DNA from: Stomorhina lunata
Lineage: Eukaryota; Arthropoda; Insecta; Diptera; Rhiniidae
NCBI GenBank assembly: GCA_933228675.1
Contig: OW121740.1
Coordinates: 159,150,486-159,214,485, forward strand
Reading direction: 5' to 3'
Length of the DNA stretch: 64,000 nt
Of the stretch, positions 1 through 10,745 are shown one piece after another. Positions within the stretch are counted from its first letter, which is position 1, and every line of letters starts with the position of its first letter. The translations under genes were made by a program, and so were the position numbers. The notes beneath the pieces were generated by a model. It had not been told where the DNA came from, made no database searches, and saw only the letters and a program-made list of their open reading frames with translations.

Positions 1-199
1 AATTTTATATAAAACCCTAAAACCTAAACCTAAAGCCCTAAAGCAGACAGACAGACGGACATCGCTCAATCGTCTTAGAATTTCATAAGGATTCAGAATA
101 TATATCGTTTTTGATTTTTGAGCCAAAATTAAGAAAATTGCAAACAGAATGACAATCTCAATATACCCCCCATTCTTTTTGATGGTGGGTATAACAAGT
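1..199 (-). mobile_element. DINE-1/HINE-like element A, 5' part, cut by window edge
   Basis: Read on the minus strand this is the same sequence as the first part of the complete copy at 30311-32032. It starts with TATACCCACCATCAAAAAG, continues through a block that aligns with 30330-30460, and reaches a GTC-rich microsatellite (GACAGACAGACGGAC on the plus strand near 45-60). The rest lies outside the window. Its first bases directly abut the tail of element B, so the two families stand head to tail. No coding capacity is visible. Confidence 0.6.
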
Positions 200-966
200 A
201 AGAAAGTGTTATAGTCGGTCAAGCCCGACCATACGATACCCTTCACCACTAAGGTCAAAGGTGTTCTTTTTCCTGTATAAAGACAAATATTTGCTAAATT
301 TTGCCTTCATACAAACATAAATATTCTCAAAACTTATACATTTAAGGTGTTTTCGTCATTTGGACTTATATGAGAGCTAGGGTCAAATGTGGACCAATTA
401 TCTCGAAATTTGGCAAATTGATTACAGTTGTTACAAAAATTATGTATAAAAATAAAATAAACTTCAATTACTCTTCGGATTTACGAGCGTTTTAGTGAAT
501 TTTGTCCCATTTAGTGCGTTTTGAGAAAAGAGTTTGTATGGGAGCTATGGTCAAATGTGGACCGATTGTGGAACGAAATTTGGTACAGTGATTTAGATTT
601 ACAAAAGCAGTATTTGTTTTAAATTTCATAAAAAAAATATTGATTTTTGTTTCTAATATATCAATTCCGGGAAGTGGGACCTATGGGAGGTACCATAAAT
701 AATGGACCGATTTTGACGAATTTCAATAATCATAATCAAAAAAATGATCTGTGCCAAATTTTATCAAATTATCTTTAGAATTGCGACCTGTAGTTTGATT
801 ACATGGTTTACATGGTGGTCCAGCCAGCCAGTCAGACGGACGGACGGGCATCGCTAAATCGACTCAGAAAGTGATTCTAAGCCTATTGGTATACTAAAAG
901 ACAAATATTTCTATGCGTTACATACTTATAATACCCTTTCCACCTATGGTGTTGAAGGGTATAAAA
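200..966 (-). mobile_element. DINE-1/HINE-like element B
   Basis: On the minus strand the element opens with TATACCCTTCAACACC near 957. It carries a GTCCGTCC-type microsatellite near 833-851 and blocks such as GGTCAAATGTGGACC. It closes with the inverted subterminal motif GGTGAAGGGTAT near 236-247, a short hairpin (GTCGG / CCGAC, 214-229) and the tail ACTTG. A subterminal inverted repeat, GTC-rich microsatellite, 3' hairpin and T-rich end are the described architecture of Helentron-associated (DINE-1/HINE) elements. The family assignment is inferred from structure, not from a database match. No open reading frame is supported. Confidence 0.6.
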
Positions 967-2607
967 ACGACAAGCGGGGAACGCTAATTCAAGTACACTG
1001 AATCCACTGGGGCTAACTGTTCTCTTAGATTGGGTTTAATTTTCGAGATATAGCTTTGTTTTACCATCACTGAGAAAAATTTTTTAAATTTATTCACTAA
1101 ATGATGTAATATACGAAGGTAAACATAAAGCATGAATCGACCAAAAACTCGATTTTTATTTTTTTTTTGTTGTTGTTTACCACTTTTTGGAAATAAACCA
1201 TTCAATTGTTGTATTTCTATTAAAAAAAATTTATATAAATAGTGTGTGTCTGTAAAAAAATGTTAAGGAAAATATTTTACGGTTTCAATTGAATAAAATT
1301 ATTAAGCATATTGCCCCACTGTATTTAAAAGCCATAACCAAAGCAATTCATTTTAATAAAACAAACCTCTCACAGATATTTCCTTTGATACCAACACAAA
1401 GATATGTAAAGTAGCTCGAAAAAAAAAAGAATTTAGGCAAATTTAAATTTCTTAAACTTGTTGTCAAATAAACCCAACAGTTCCAAAAATAATTTTAAAA
1501 TAAAGTTTTAAAAAATAAAATAGACAAAAGAAGAAATGGGGTTTTTAAAGAACTACTTTTAACCTTAATGACAAGCTCTTATAAATAATAAATATCTAAT
1601 TTTACTGCTTACAGAGCTAGCCCTTACTCCCTTGAAACTGTTGGGTAAAATACAAGGACATGTCTGTAGGTTTGTGTTTAAAATTTTGGGTGCATGTCAT
1701 AAACTACAGCACGTGTAAACTGGCTTAAACTCTTTTATTCCATGTTTACTTATGTAAATACGTATAAAAAAATGTGTATGTGTGTGAGTCTATTAAACCA
1801 GCTCACGATATAATGTTAACCCAGGTCACCATTTCGGTTAAGGAAGTAAATAACATTAAGGATTTGCTGCGGAAAGCTCGTTTAGCTATAATGTGTTTTG
1901 GTGTTTGTCTGCATTGCATGCAAATGAGTGTAAGTGTATGTATGTATGTATATAAATGAATGTGTGCAAGAGTTACAAAGGACTTAAAGGATTTTTTATA
2001 TACATGTCATTTCTGTTTTGTTGTGGTGTGTGTTTTTTTTAAGTAAGTTTTAATAAATGCCTTTCATTCTTTTTTTGTTTGTTTACATTAATTTTGCCGT
2101 TTCTTTCGTTTTTTGTTGGTTTTTTTTTTTTTTTTGTTTTTTTATTATTTGTTGACTAAATTTGTTATAATTTTATGTTATTTTTTTTTTTTGTTACTTT
2201 TTCTTTGTTTATTTTTCTCAAAAATAAGAGAGATATGAAAAAGAAACCTTCTTAAGGCTGCATGACGATAGACTTAAATGTTTTAAATGGCTCTAAGTGT
2301 GTTAGTGTGTTACACATTTGCATGTTTATTTTCCAGGACTTAAGTAAAATGTCAGGACTAAACTAAAATATCTGGAAGAGTTATAGAAGAATGTTAAGTA
2401 CTTACTTATATTCATACTTATAAGTCTATGGGACTAAAAAAGGGAAGAAGATACAAGAAACGAAGATCTAATCAAAAAACTAAAATTTAAATTCTTTAAA
2501 ATTTAGTTTCTAAGATAAATCGATATAAATTTCTTTTTATATCAAAATTTAATTATTGAAAAATTTTTGCTTATAATTTTCTTAAATTTTAAATAATTTT
2601 TTTTTTT
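967..2607. other. AT-rich spacer, no supported gene
   Basis: Holds unique AT-rich sequence, TATG/TGTG microsatellite (1915-1960) and long T runs (2025-2215). A CACTGGGGC motif near 1003 and GCCCCACTG near 1307 face each other and could be the ends of an old 300-bp MITE, but the match is short. An open frame at 1774-1959 contains one plausible protein-like stretch (VTISVKEVNNIKDLLRKARL) but ends in microsatellite-encoded residues and has no clear splice site or promoter, so it is not called as a gene. Confidence 0.5.
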
Positions 2608-5095
2608 TTTATCAAAATTTTTACTTGAGACAATTTTTGATAAAAATTTTTAATAAATTTTTACTTAAGACAAATTTTGATCAAAATTTTTACTTAAGAC
2701 AAATTTTGATCATAATTTTTACTAAAGACAATTTTTGTTCAAAATTTTTACTAAAGACAAATTTCAATCAAAATTTTTACTAAACACAAATTTTGACAAA
2801 AATTTTTACTAAACATATATTCTGTTCAAAATTTTTACTAAATACAAATTTTGATCAAAATTTTTTCTGAAGAAAACTTTTGATCAAAATTTTTATTCAA
2901 GCCAAATTTTAATCAAAATTTTTACTAAAGACAAATTTTGATTAAAATTTTTACTACATACAAGTTTTGATCAAAATTTTTCCTAAAGACAAATTTTTAT
3001 TAAAATTTATACTAAAGACAAATTTTGATTAAAATTTTTACTTAAGACAAAACTTTAATCAAAGTTTTTACTGAAGAAAAATTTTGATCAAAATTTTTAT
3101 TTAATAAAATATTTGATCAAAATTTTTACTAAATACAAATTTTGTTCAAAATTTTTACTGAATACAAATTTTGATCAAAATTTTTACTTAAGACAAGTTT
3201 TGATCATAATTTTTACTAAAGACAAATTTTAATCAAAATTTTTACTTAAGACAAATTTTGATCAAAATTTTTACTAAAGACAATTTTTGATCAAAATTTT
3301 TACTAAAGACAAATTTTGATCAAAATTTTACTAAAGACAATTTTGATCAAAATTTTACTAAGACAAATTTTGATAAAAATTTTGCTAAATACAACTTTTG
3401 ATTAAAATTTTTATGAAAGACAAATTTTGCTCAAAATTTTTACTAAATACAAATTTTGTTATAATTTTTACTAAAGACAAATTTTGATTAAAATTTTTAC
3501 TAAAGACAAATTTTGATCAAAATTTTTTCTAAAGACAAATTTTGTTCAAATTTTTTTCTGAAGAAAAATTTTGATCAAAAGTTTTATTCAAGACGAATTT
3601 TGAACAAAATTTTTACCAAAGAAATATTTTGATTATAATTTTTATTAAAGACAAATTTTGATAAAAATTTTTACTAAAGACAAATTTTGATCAAAATTTT
3701 TATTTAAGACAAATTTTGTTATAATTTTTACTAAAGACAAATTTTATCAAAATTTTTACTAAACACAAATTTTGATCAAAATGTTTACTAAAGACAAATT
3801 TCGATTAAAATTATTTCAAAAGACAAATTTTGATAAAAATTTTTACTAAAGAAAAATTTTATCAAAATATTTACTAAACACAAGTTTTGATCAAAATTTT
3901 TACTCAACACAAATTTTGTTCAAAATTTTTACTAAAGACAAATTTTGTTCAAAATTTTTACTTAAAACAAATTTTGATCAAAATTTTTACTAAAGACAAA
4001 TTATGATAAAAATTTTTACTTAAGACAAATTTTGATTAAAATTTTTAATAGAGACAAATTTTGATCAAAATTATTAGTAAAGACAAATTTTGATCAAAAG
4101 TTGTACTAAAGACACGTTTTGATCAAAATTTGTACTAAAGACAACTTTTTATCAAAAATTTTACTAAAAACAAATTTTGATCAAAATTTTTCCTAAGAAA
4201 AAAATTTTGATCATAATTTTTACTAAAGACAATTTTTGATCAAAATTTTTACTAATGACAAATTATGATAAAAATTTTTACTTAAGACAAATTTTGATTA
4301 AAATTTTTAATAGAGACAAATTTTGATCAAAATTATTAGTAAAGACAAATTTTGATCAAAAGTTGTACTAAAGACAAGTTTTGATCAAAATTTGTACTAA
4401 AGACAATTTTTTATCAAAAATTTTACCAAAAACAAATTTTGATCAAAATTTTTCCTAAGAAAAAATTTTGATCATAATTTTTACTAAAGACAAATTTTGA
4501 TTAAAATTTTTACTTAAAACATATTTTGATCAAAATTTTTAATAAAGACAAATTTTGATTAAAATTTTTATTAAAGATAATTTTGATCAAAATTTTAATA
4601 ACAACAAATTTTGATTAAAATTTTTACTAAAGACAAATTTTGATCAAAATTTTTACTAAAGAAAAATTTTGTTCAAAACCAATTTTGATCAAAATTTTTA
4701 CTAAAGACAAATTTTGATCAATATTTTTTTAAAGACAAATTTTGATAAAAATTTTTGCTAAAGACAAATTCGATCAAAATTTTTACTAAAGACAAATTTT
4801 GATTAAAATTTTTACTAAAATTTTGATCGAAATTTGTACTAAAGACAACTTTTGATCAAGTTTTTTACTAAACACAAATTTTGATTTAAAATATTATTAA
4901 AGACAAATTTTTATCAAAATTTTTACTAAAGACAAATTTTTATCAAAATTTTTACTAAAGACAAATTTTGATCAAAATTTTTACTAAAGACAAATTTTGA
5001 TTAAAATATTTAATAAAAACAGATTTTTATCAAAATTTTTACTAAAGACAAATTTTGATCAAAATTTTACTAAAGACAAATTTTTATAAAAAAAA
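2608..5095 (+). repeat. 29-bp satellite, GATC palindrome type
   Basis: Tandem array of a 29-bp unit made of the perfect palindrome AAATTTTGATCAAAATTT plus a TTACTAAAGAC linker. Copies are diverged, with many single-base changes and one-base indels, so the array is old. A nine-unit block starting near 3990 (marked by TTATGATA at 4001, AATAGAGAC and AGTTGTACT) recurs 262 bp later (TTATGATA at 4263), a local higher-order duplication. Nothing in it is coding. Confidence 0.93.
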
Positions 5096-6239
5096 TCCAA
5101 TATATTGGTATTAAGCAAATAACTAAATTGTACTTACAAATAAATCTTAGAAAATTATTATTTTGTAATTACCTGTAATGAAATAAGAAAATATATGAAA
5201 ATATTTTAATTGTGAATATTGAGATATTAAAGAAAATACAAAAATACAAGCATTTGTTTAAAAAATGAAAAATTAATAGTTTTTGGTAAAATTGTTTAAG
5301 GTCACCCCCTAAATATTAAAAATTTTAAACCACTTTAAAACTTGTGGCTTCTAAAGAAACCCCCAAAATATTATTTATCCCCTAATTTAAAAAACAAAAC
5401 GAAAAAAATACAAAATATGAAAAATTGTTTATAGCTGGAATTAAAATGTGAAACGACCTTTTCAAGAAACTTTAAATACAAGTTATGCCCCCTGAAAGGA
5501 ACCTTTCAAACCGAAAAATTGCTACAAAGAATAAAATTTAAAGACTGGGGAAACTAAACTTTTCTTTCCACAAGAAAACCTACTTGTTAGAACAAGAAAA
5601 AAACTGAAACATTTTCCAAAAAAAAAGATAATGAAAAATTGCTTAATGCCACAACTCATACATTAAAAATTTGTAATTTATAAGTGGAAATGTCAGTAGT
5701 CAGTTCTTGAGAGATTCAGGAAAAATATACAAAAAAAATATAGAAATTGTTAATATAAAAATATGCGCATAAAACATATTTTTTTCCCTGGCAAAAAACA
5801 TTAACATCATCATCTTAATATTTTTCGTCTTCTTTAATGTCTTTATATTAATTTGGGATATTTTTTTTCACCCGTCCGTCCCTCCGTCCTCTTCTTCTTT
5901 CTATATTTATATTTTTAAGGTTATTCTGTTCAGGGAAATAAAACGGGCAGATTTTTCGTAACAAAGAAAACCATCAAAAAAAGTTTTATACAAATATAAT
6001 AAAATATTCTTTCTTTCCTTCTTTTCATACGTTTTACAATACAACCGAAACAACAACAATAAAATGTTGGAAGAAAATCGATAAAGGAACTGAAAAAAGA
6101 AATGAATAAAACTCATAAAATAAAGACATAAAGGACTCTACTTACAGACATAGGTACATATGGGGGTATATCTATAAGGACAAGAAAAATATACCTAACA
6201 ATACCAATAAAAATACATATCCACTCATTTGCAGCATTA
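5096..6239. other. AT-rich spacer, no supported gene
   Basis: Unique AT-rich sequence between two satellite blocks. A pyrimidine-rich CCCGTCCGTCCCTCCGTCC stretch lies at 5872-5890. A 69-codon open frame on the minus strand (5907-6116) is rich in Phe, Leu and Lys, as expected from the base composition, and has no recognisable domain. I see no RNA gene or transposon end here. Confidence 0.5.
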
Positions 6240-7340
6240 AAGTCTTTTTTTAAAATTTTATAAAAAATTTATTTTTAAATTTTCGAATCAAAATACAAAA
6301 TTTTTCTATAAAAAATTTTCGAAACAAAATTTTTCTATAGAAAATTTTCGAAACAAAATTTTTCTATAGAAAATTTTCGAAACCAAATTTTTCTATAGAA
6401 AATTTTCAAAACAAAATTTTTCCATAAAAAATTTCAGTACAAAATTTTTCTATAGAAAATTTTCGGTACAAAATTTTTCTATAGAAAATTTTCGGTACAA
6501 AATTTTTCTATCGAAAATTTTCGTTACAAAATTTTTCTATCGAAAATTTTCGATACAAAATTTTTCTATGGAAAATTTTCGGTACAAAATTTTTCTATGG
6601 AAAATTTTCGGTACAAAATTTTTCTACAGAAAATTTTCGGTACAAAATTTTTCTATAGAGATTTTGGGTACAAAATTTTTCTATAGAAAATTTTGGGTAC
6701 AAAATTTTTCTATAGAAAATTTTGGGTACAAAATTTTTCTATAGAAAATTTTGGGTACAAAATTTTTCTATTAAAAATTTTCGGTACAAAATTTTTCTAT
6801 AGAAAATTTTCGGTACAAAATTTTTCTATACAAAATTTTCGGTACAAAATTTTTCTATAGAAAATTTTCGGTACAAAATTTTTCTATAGAAAATTTTCGG
6901 TACAAAATTTTTCTATAGAAAATTTTCGGTACAAAATTTTTCTATAGAAAATTTTCGGTACAAAATTTTTCTATAGAAAATTTTCGGTACAAAATTTTTC
7001 TATAGAAAATTTTCGGTACAAAATTTTTCTATAGAAAATTTTCGGTACAAAATTTTTCTATAGAAAATTTTCGGTACAAAATTTTTCTATAGAAAATTTT
7101 CGTTACAAAATTTTTCTATAGAAAATTTTCGGAACAAAATTTTTCTATAAAAAATTTTCAATACAATATTTTCGTAAAAAATGTTTCTATAGAAAATTTT
7201 CGAAACAAAATTTTTATTAGAAAAATTTTAGATACATAATTTTTCCATAAAAAAATTTTTAAAATAAAATTAATCCATAAAATATTTTGGAACAAAAATT
7301 TTTCCATAAAAATTTTTGATACACAATTTTTCCATAAAAA
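6240..7340 (+). repeat. 29-bp satellite, CTATAG type
   Basis: Tandem 29-bp units built round the palindrome TTTTCTATAGAAAA followed by TTTTCGGTACAAAA. Units from about 6420 to 7140 are nearly uniform. A sub-block at 6665-6760 carries TTTTGGGTAC in place of TTTTCGGTAC. Both edges decay into imperfect units. The right edge (7150-7400) contains intermediates leading into the next satellite. Confidence 0.93.
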
Positions 7341-9490
7341 AAATTTCTATTGAAAAGTCTTCCTATCGCCAACCTTTCTATTAAAAATCTTTCTATCGTC
7401 AACTTTTCGATAGAAACGTCTTCCTATCATCATTTTTTCTATAGAAATATCTTCCAATCGTCAACTTTTCCATAGAAATGTTGTCCTATCGTCCACTTTT
7501 CTATAGAAATGTTGTCCTATCGTCAACTTTTCTATAGAAATGTCTTCCTATCGTCAACTTTTCCATAGAAATGTTGTCGTATCGTCCACTTTTCTATAGA
7601 AATGTTGTCCTATCGTCAACTTTTCTATAGAAATGTCTTCCTATCGTACACTTTTCTATGGAAATGTTGTCCTATAATCATTTTTTGTATGGAAATGTCT
7701 TCCTATCAACTGTCAACTTTTTTATAGAAATATCTTCCTGACGTCAACGTTTCTTTAGAAATATGTTCCTATCGTCAACTTTTCCGTAGGAATGTCTTCC
7801 TGCCGTCAACTTTTCTATAGAAATGTCTTCCTGCCGTCAACTTTTCTATAGAAATGTCTTCCTGCTGTCAACTTTTCTATAGAAATGTCTTCCTGCCGTC
7901 AACTTTTCTATAGAAATGTCTTCCTGCCGTCAACTTTTCTATAGAAATGTCTTCCTGCCGTCAACTTTTCTATAGAAATGTCTTCCTGCCGTCAACTTTT
8001 CTATAGAAATGTCTTCCTGCCATCAACTTTTCTATAGAAATGTCTTTCTATCTTCAACTTTTCTATAGAAATGTCTTCCTATCGTCAACTTTTCTATAGA
8101 AATGTCTTCCTATCGTCAACTTTTCTATAGAAATGTCTTCCTATCGTCAACTTTTCTATAGAAATGTCTTCCTATCGTCAACTTTTCTATAGAAATGTCT
8201 TCCTATCGTCAACTTTTCTATAGAAATGTCTTCCTATCGTCAACTTTTCTATAGAAATGTCTTCCTATCGTCAACTTTTCTATAGAAATGTCTTCCTATC
8301 GTCAACTTTTCTATAGAAATGTCTTCCTATCGTCAACTTTTCTATAGAAATGTCTTCCTATCGTCAACTTTTCTATAGAAATGTCTTTCTATCTTCAACT
8401 TTTCTATAGAAATGTCTTCCTATCGTCAACTTTTCTATAGAAATGTCTTCCTATCGTCAACTTTTCTATAGAAATGTCTTCCTATCGTCAACTTTTCTAT
8501 AGAAATGTCTTCCTATCGTCAACTTTTCTATAGAAATGTCTTCCTATCGTCAACTTTTCTATAGAAAAGTCTTCCTATCGTCAACTTTTCTATAGAAATG
8601 TCTTCCTATCGTCAACTTTTCTATAGAAATGTCTTCCTATCGTCAACTTTTCTATAGAAATGTCTTCCTATCGTCAACTTTTCTATAGAAATGTCTTCCT
8701 ATCGTCAACTTTTCTATAGAAATGTCTTCCTATCGTCAACTTTTCTATAGAAATGTCTTCCTATCGTCAACTTTTCTATAGAAATGTCTTCCTATCGTCA
8801 ACTTTTCTATAGAAATGTCTTCCTATCGTCAACTTTTCTATAGAAATGTCTTCCTATCGTCAACTTTTCTATAGAAATGTCTTCCTATCGTCAACTTTTC
8901 TATAGAAATGTCTTCCTATCGTCAACTTTTCTATAGAAATGTCTTCCTATCGTCAACTTTTCTATAGAAATGTCTTCCTATCGTCAACTTTTCTATAGAA
9001 ATGTCTTCCTATCGTCAACTTTTCTATAGAAATGTCTTCCTATCGTCAACTTTTCTATAGAAATGTCTTCCTATCGTCAACTTTTCTATAGAAATGTCTT
9101 CCTATCGTCAACTTTTCTATAGAAATGTCTTCCTATCGTCAACTTTTCTATAGAAATGTCTTCCTATCGTCAACTTTTCTATAGAAATGTCTTCCTGCCG
9201 TCAACTTCTCTATAGAAATGTCTTTCTATCTTCAACTTTTCTATAGAAATGTCTTCCTATCGTCAACTTTTCTATAGAAATGTCTTCCTATCATCAACTT
9301 TTCTATAGAAATGTCTTCCTATCGTCAACTTTTCTATAGAAATGTCTTCCTATCGTCAATTTTTCTATAGAAATGTCTTCCTATCGTCAACTTTTCTATA
9401 GAAATGTCTTCCTATCGTCAACTTTTCTATAGAAATATCCTCCTTTCGTCAACTTTTCTATAGAAATGTCTTCCTATCGTCATCTTTTTT
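7341..9490 (+). repeat. 31-bp satellite, CTATCGTCAAC type
   Basis: Tandem 31-bp units: CTTTTCTATAGAAATG followed by TCTTCCTATCGTCAA. It shares the CTATAGAAA core with the neighbouring 29-bp satellite but is richer in GC. Units at about 7795-8030 carry CTGCCGTCAAC; the rest carry CTATCGTCAAC. A rare variant (TCTTTCTATCTTCAAC) recurs with G of its ATG at 8042, 8383 and 9220, spacings of exactly 11 and 27 units, which points to block duplication by unequal exchange. The interior is almost perfectly homogeneous. Confidence 0.95.
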
Positions 9491-10745
9491 ATTTAAAATA
9501 GGTGTTGCATTTCTTGGCATAAACATCGCCAATTTATTTCAAATTTGAAAAACTTATAATTTTAGTTTATGACTGTTTTGAAGTAACTGGACTATATTAC
9601 CAAATATTTATATGTAGATAGACTTAAATGTCTATAGAGAGTTAAAAGCGAACAGTCCGGAGTCATAAATTACTGGGTTAAAAACGAAAAGGAAAAAGGT
9701 TTAATTTCTAGAGAATTCTTCATTTTGAGATATAAATATTCAATCAATAGAATCTTCATTTTATGAATTTCTTTGAGTCTATAAAATTTAAAAAAAAATG
9801 TTGAAAAAGGTTCACTGTTTTTGATACCAATGAATAGGCATTTTATCTCTTTAAATTTGTGTCTAAAAATATGCAATACAATTTTACCTTAAGTTTCCGA
9901 TTTAGTCCTATTATTTAAGTAAACGTTTCAAAAAACCTCAATAAGAAATTGTATTATTATTTTAATGTCAATATTAAATACATACATATTCAAAGACTAA
10001 CAAATACATCTGTTAACTTACCAACACACCTAAAAAGATAGACAAACACTAATACAGACAGAAAAACAAATAAAAATAAAATTCTTAGTTCTTAAGAAAC
10101 AATTTCTGTGTTTTTCGCAATAAAAATGAATATAATCCTATCAATAGTTGTTGTTTTTGTAGTTATTGTTATTATTATTTTTCTTGCTAAAATGTATTTT
10201 TCTATTGTTTGTTGTTGTTGTTGTCGTTATTATCGTTTATTTAAGAAATTTTCGTACCATTTGTTCAAATTTATGTTAGTATGCGTATCTAAATATCAAC
10301 ATGATTGTGAATTTTTGAATGTGTGTAAGATTTAATTTTTCTTCTTTCCTTTCGAACGAATGAACGAACATTTATTAGACAATATCAACAACATTTGTAA
10401 ATGTCTCCATTTTTGTTTTGTTATATTTTTTTTATCTTTCAATTTTGTTGCGAATGTGTTGATAAATTATTTGTCTTTTATCCTTATGTTTTTGCATTTC
10501 AAATGTTTATATTTGTAATAGACTCACGACATAGGTTTATGAGTGTTTGTGTGTAAGAGTTGATATCCTGTCTTTTAGTTCTGTAGGTCCATGAAGATTT
10601 TGACATTTTAAAACACATGTATTTAGGTGTATGAATTCCAAAAATTTAGTCCTTTGTGAAATATGATGGAATTTTGAGAACAATATTATTCAAAAACGTG
10701 CCACGTTTCCTACGTCGCTTATAAAAAGTATTGCGATGTTTTATT
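9491..10745. other. AT-rich spacer, no supported gene
   Basis: Unique sequence with a TTG/TTGTTG-rich stretch (10140-10230). The 75-codon open frame at 10108-10335 encodes runs of Val, Ile and Cys that come directly from GTT/ATT/TGT repeats and is not credible as a gene. The minus-strand frame at 9670-9876 shows no domain. No transposon ends seen. Confidence 0.5.

Noticed and set aside
1003..1312. Possible 310-bp MITE with CAGTGGGGC-like ends
   Set aside because: The end match is only about ten bases with mismatches and no target duplication could be shown.
1774..1959. 61-codon frame with a protein-like VTISVKEVNNIKDLLRKARL stretch
   Set aside because: No convincing splice donor or start context, and the end is microsatellite-encoded. 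Kept only as a note in the spacer entry.
7341..9490. Regular ~31-bp periodicity resembling a CRISPR array
   Set aside because: Units are contiguous with no variable spacers and no cas genes are present; the surrounding DNA is a fly genome. It is a satellite.
10108..10335. 75-codon hydrophobic frame resembling a membrane peptide
   Set aside because: The Val/Ile/Cys runs arise from GTT, ATT and TGT repeats; no promoter, splice site or conserved pattern.
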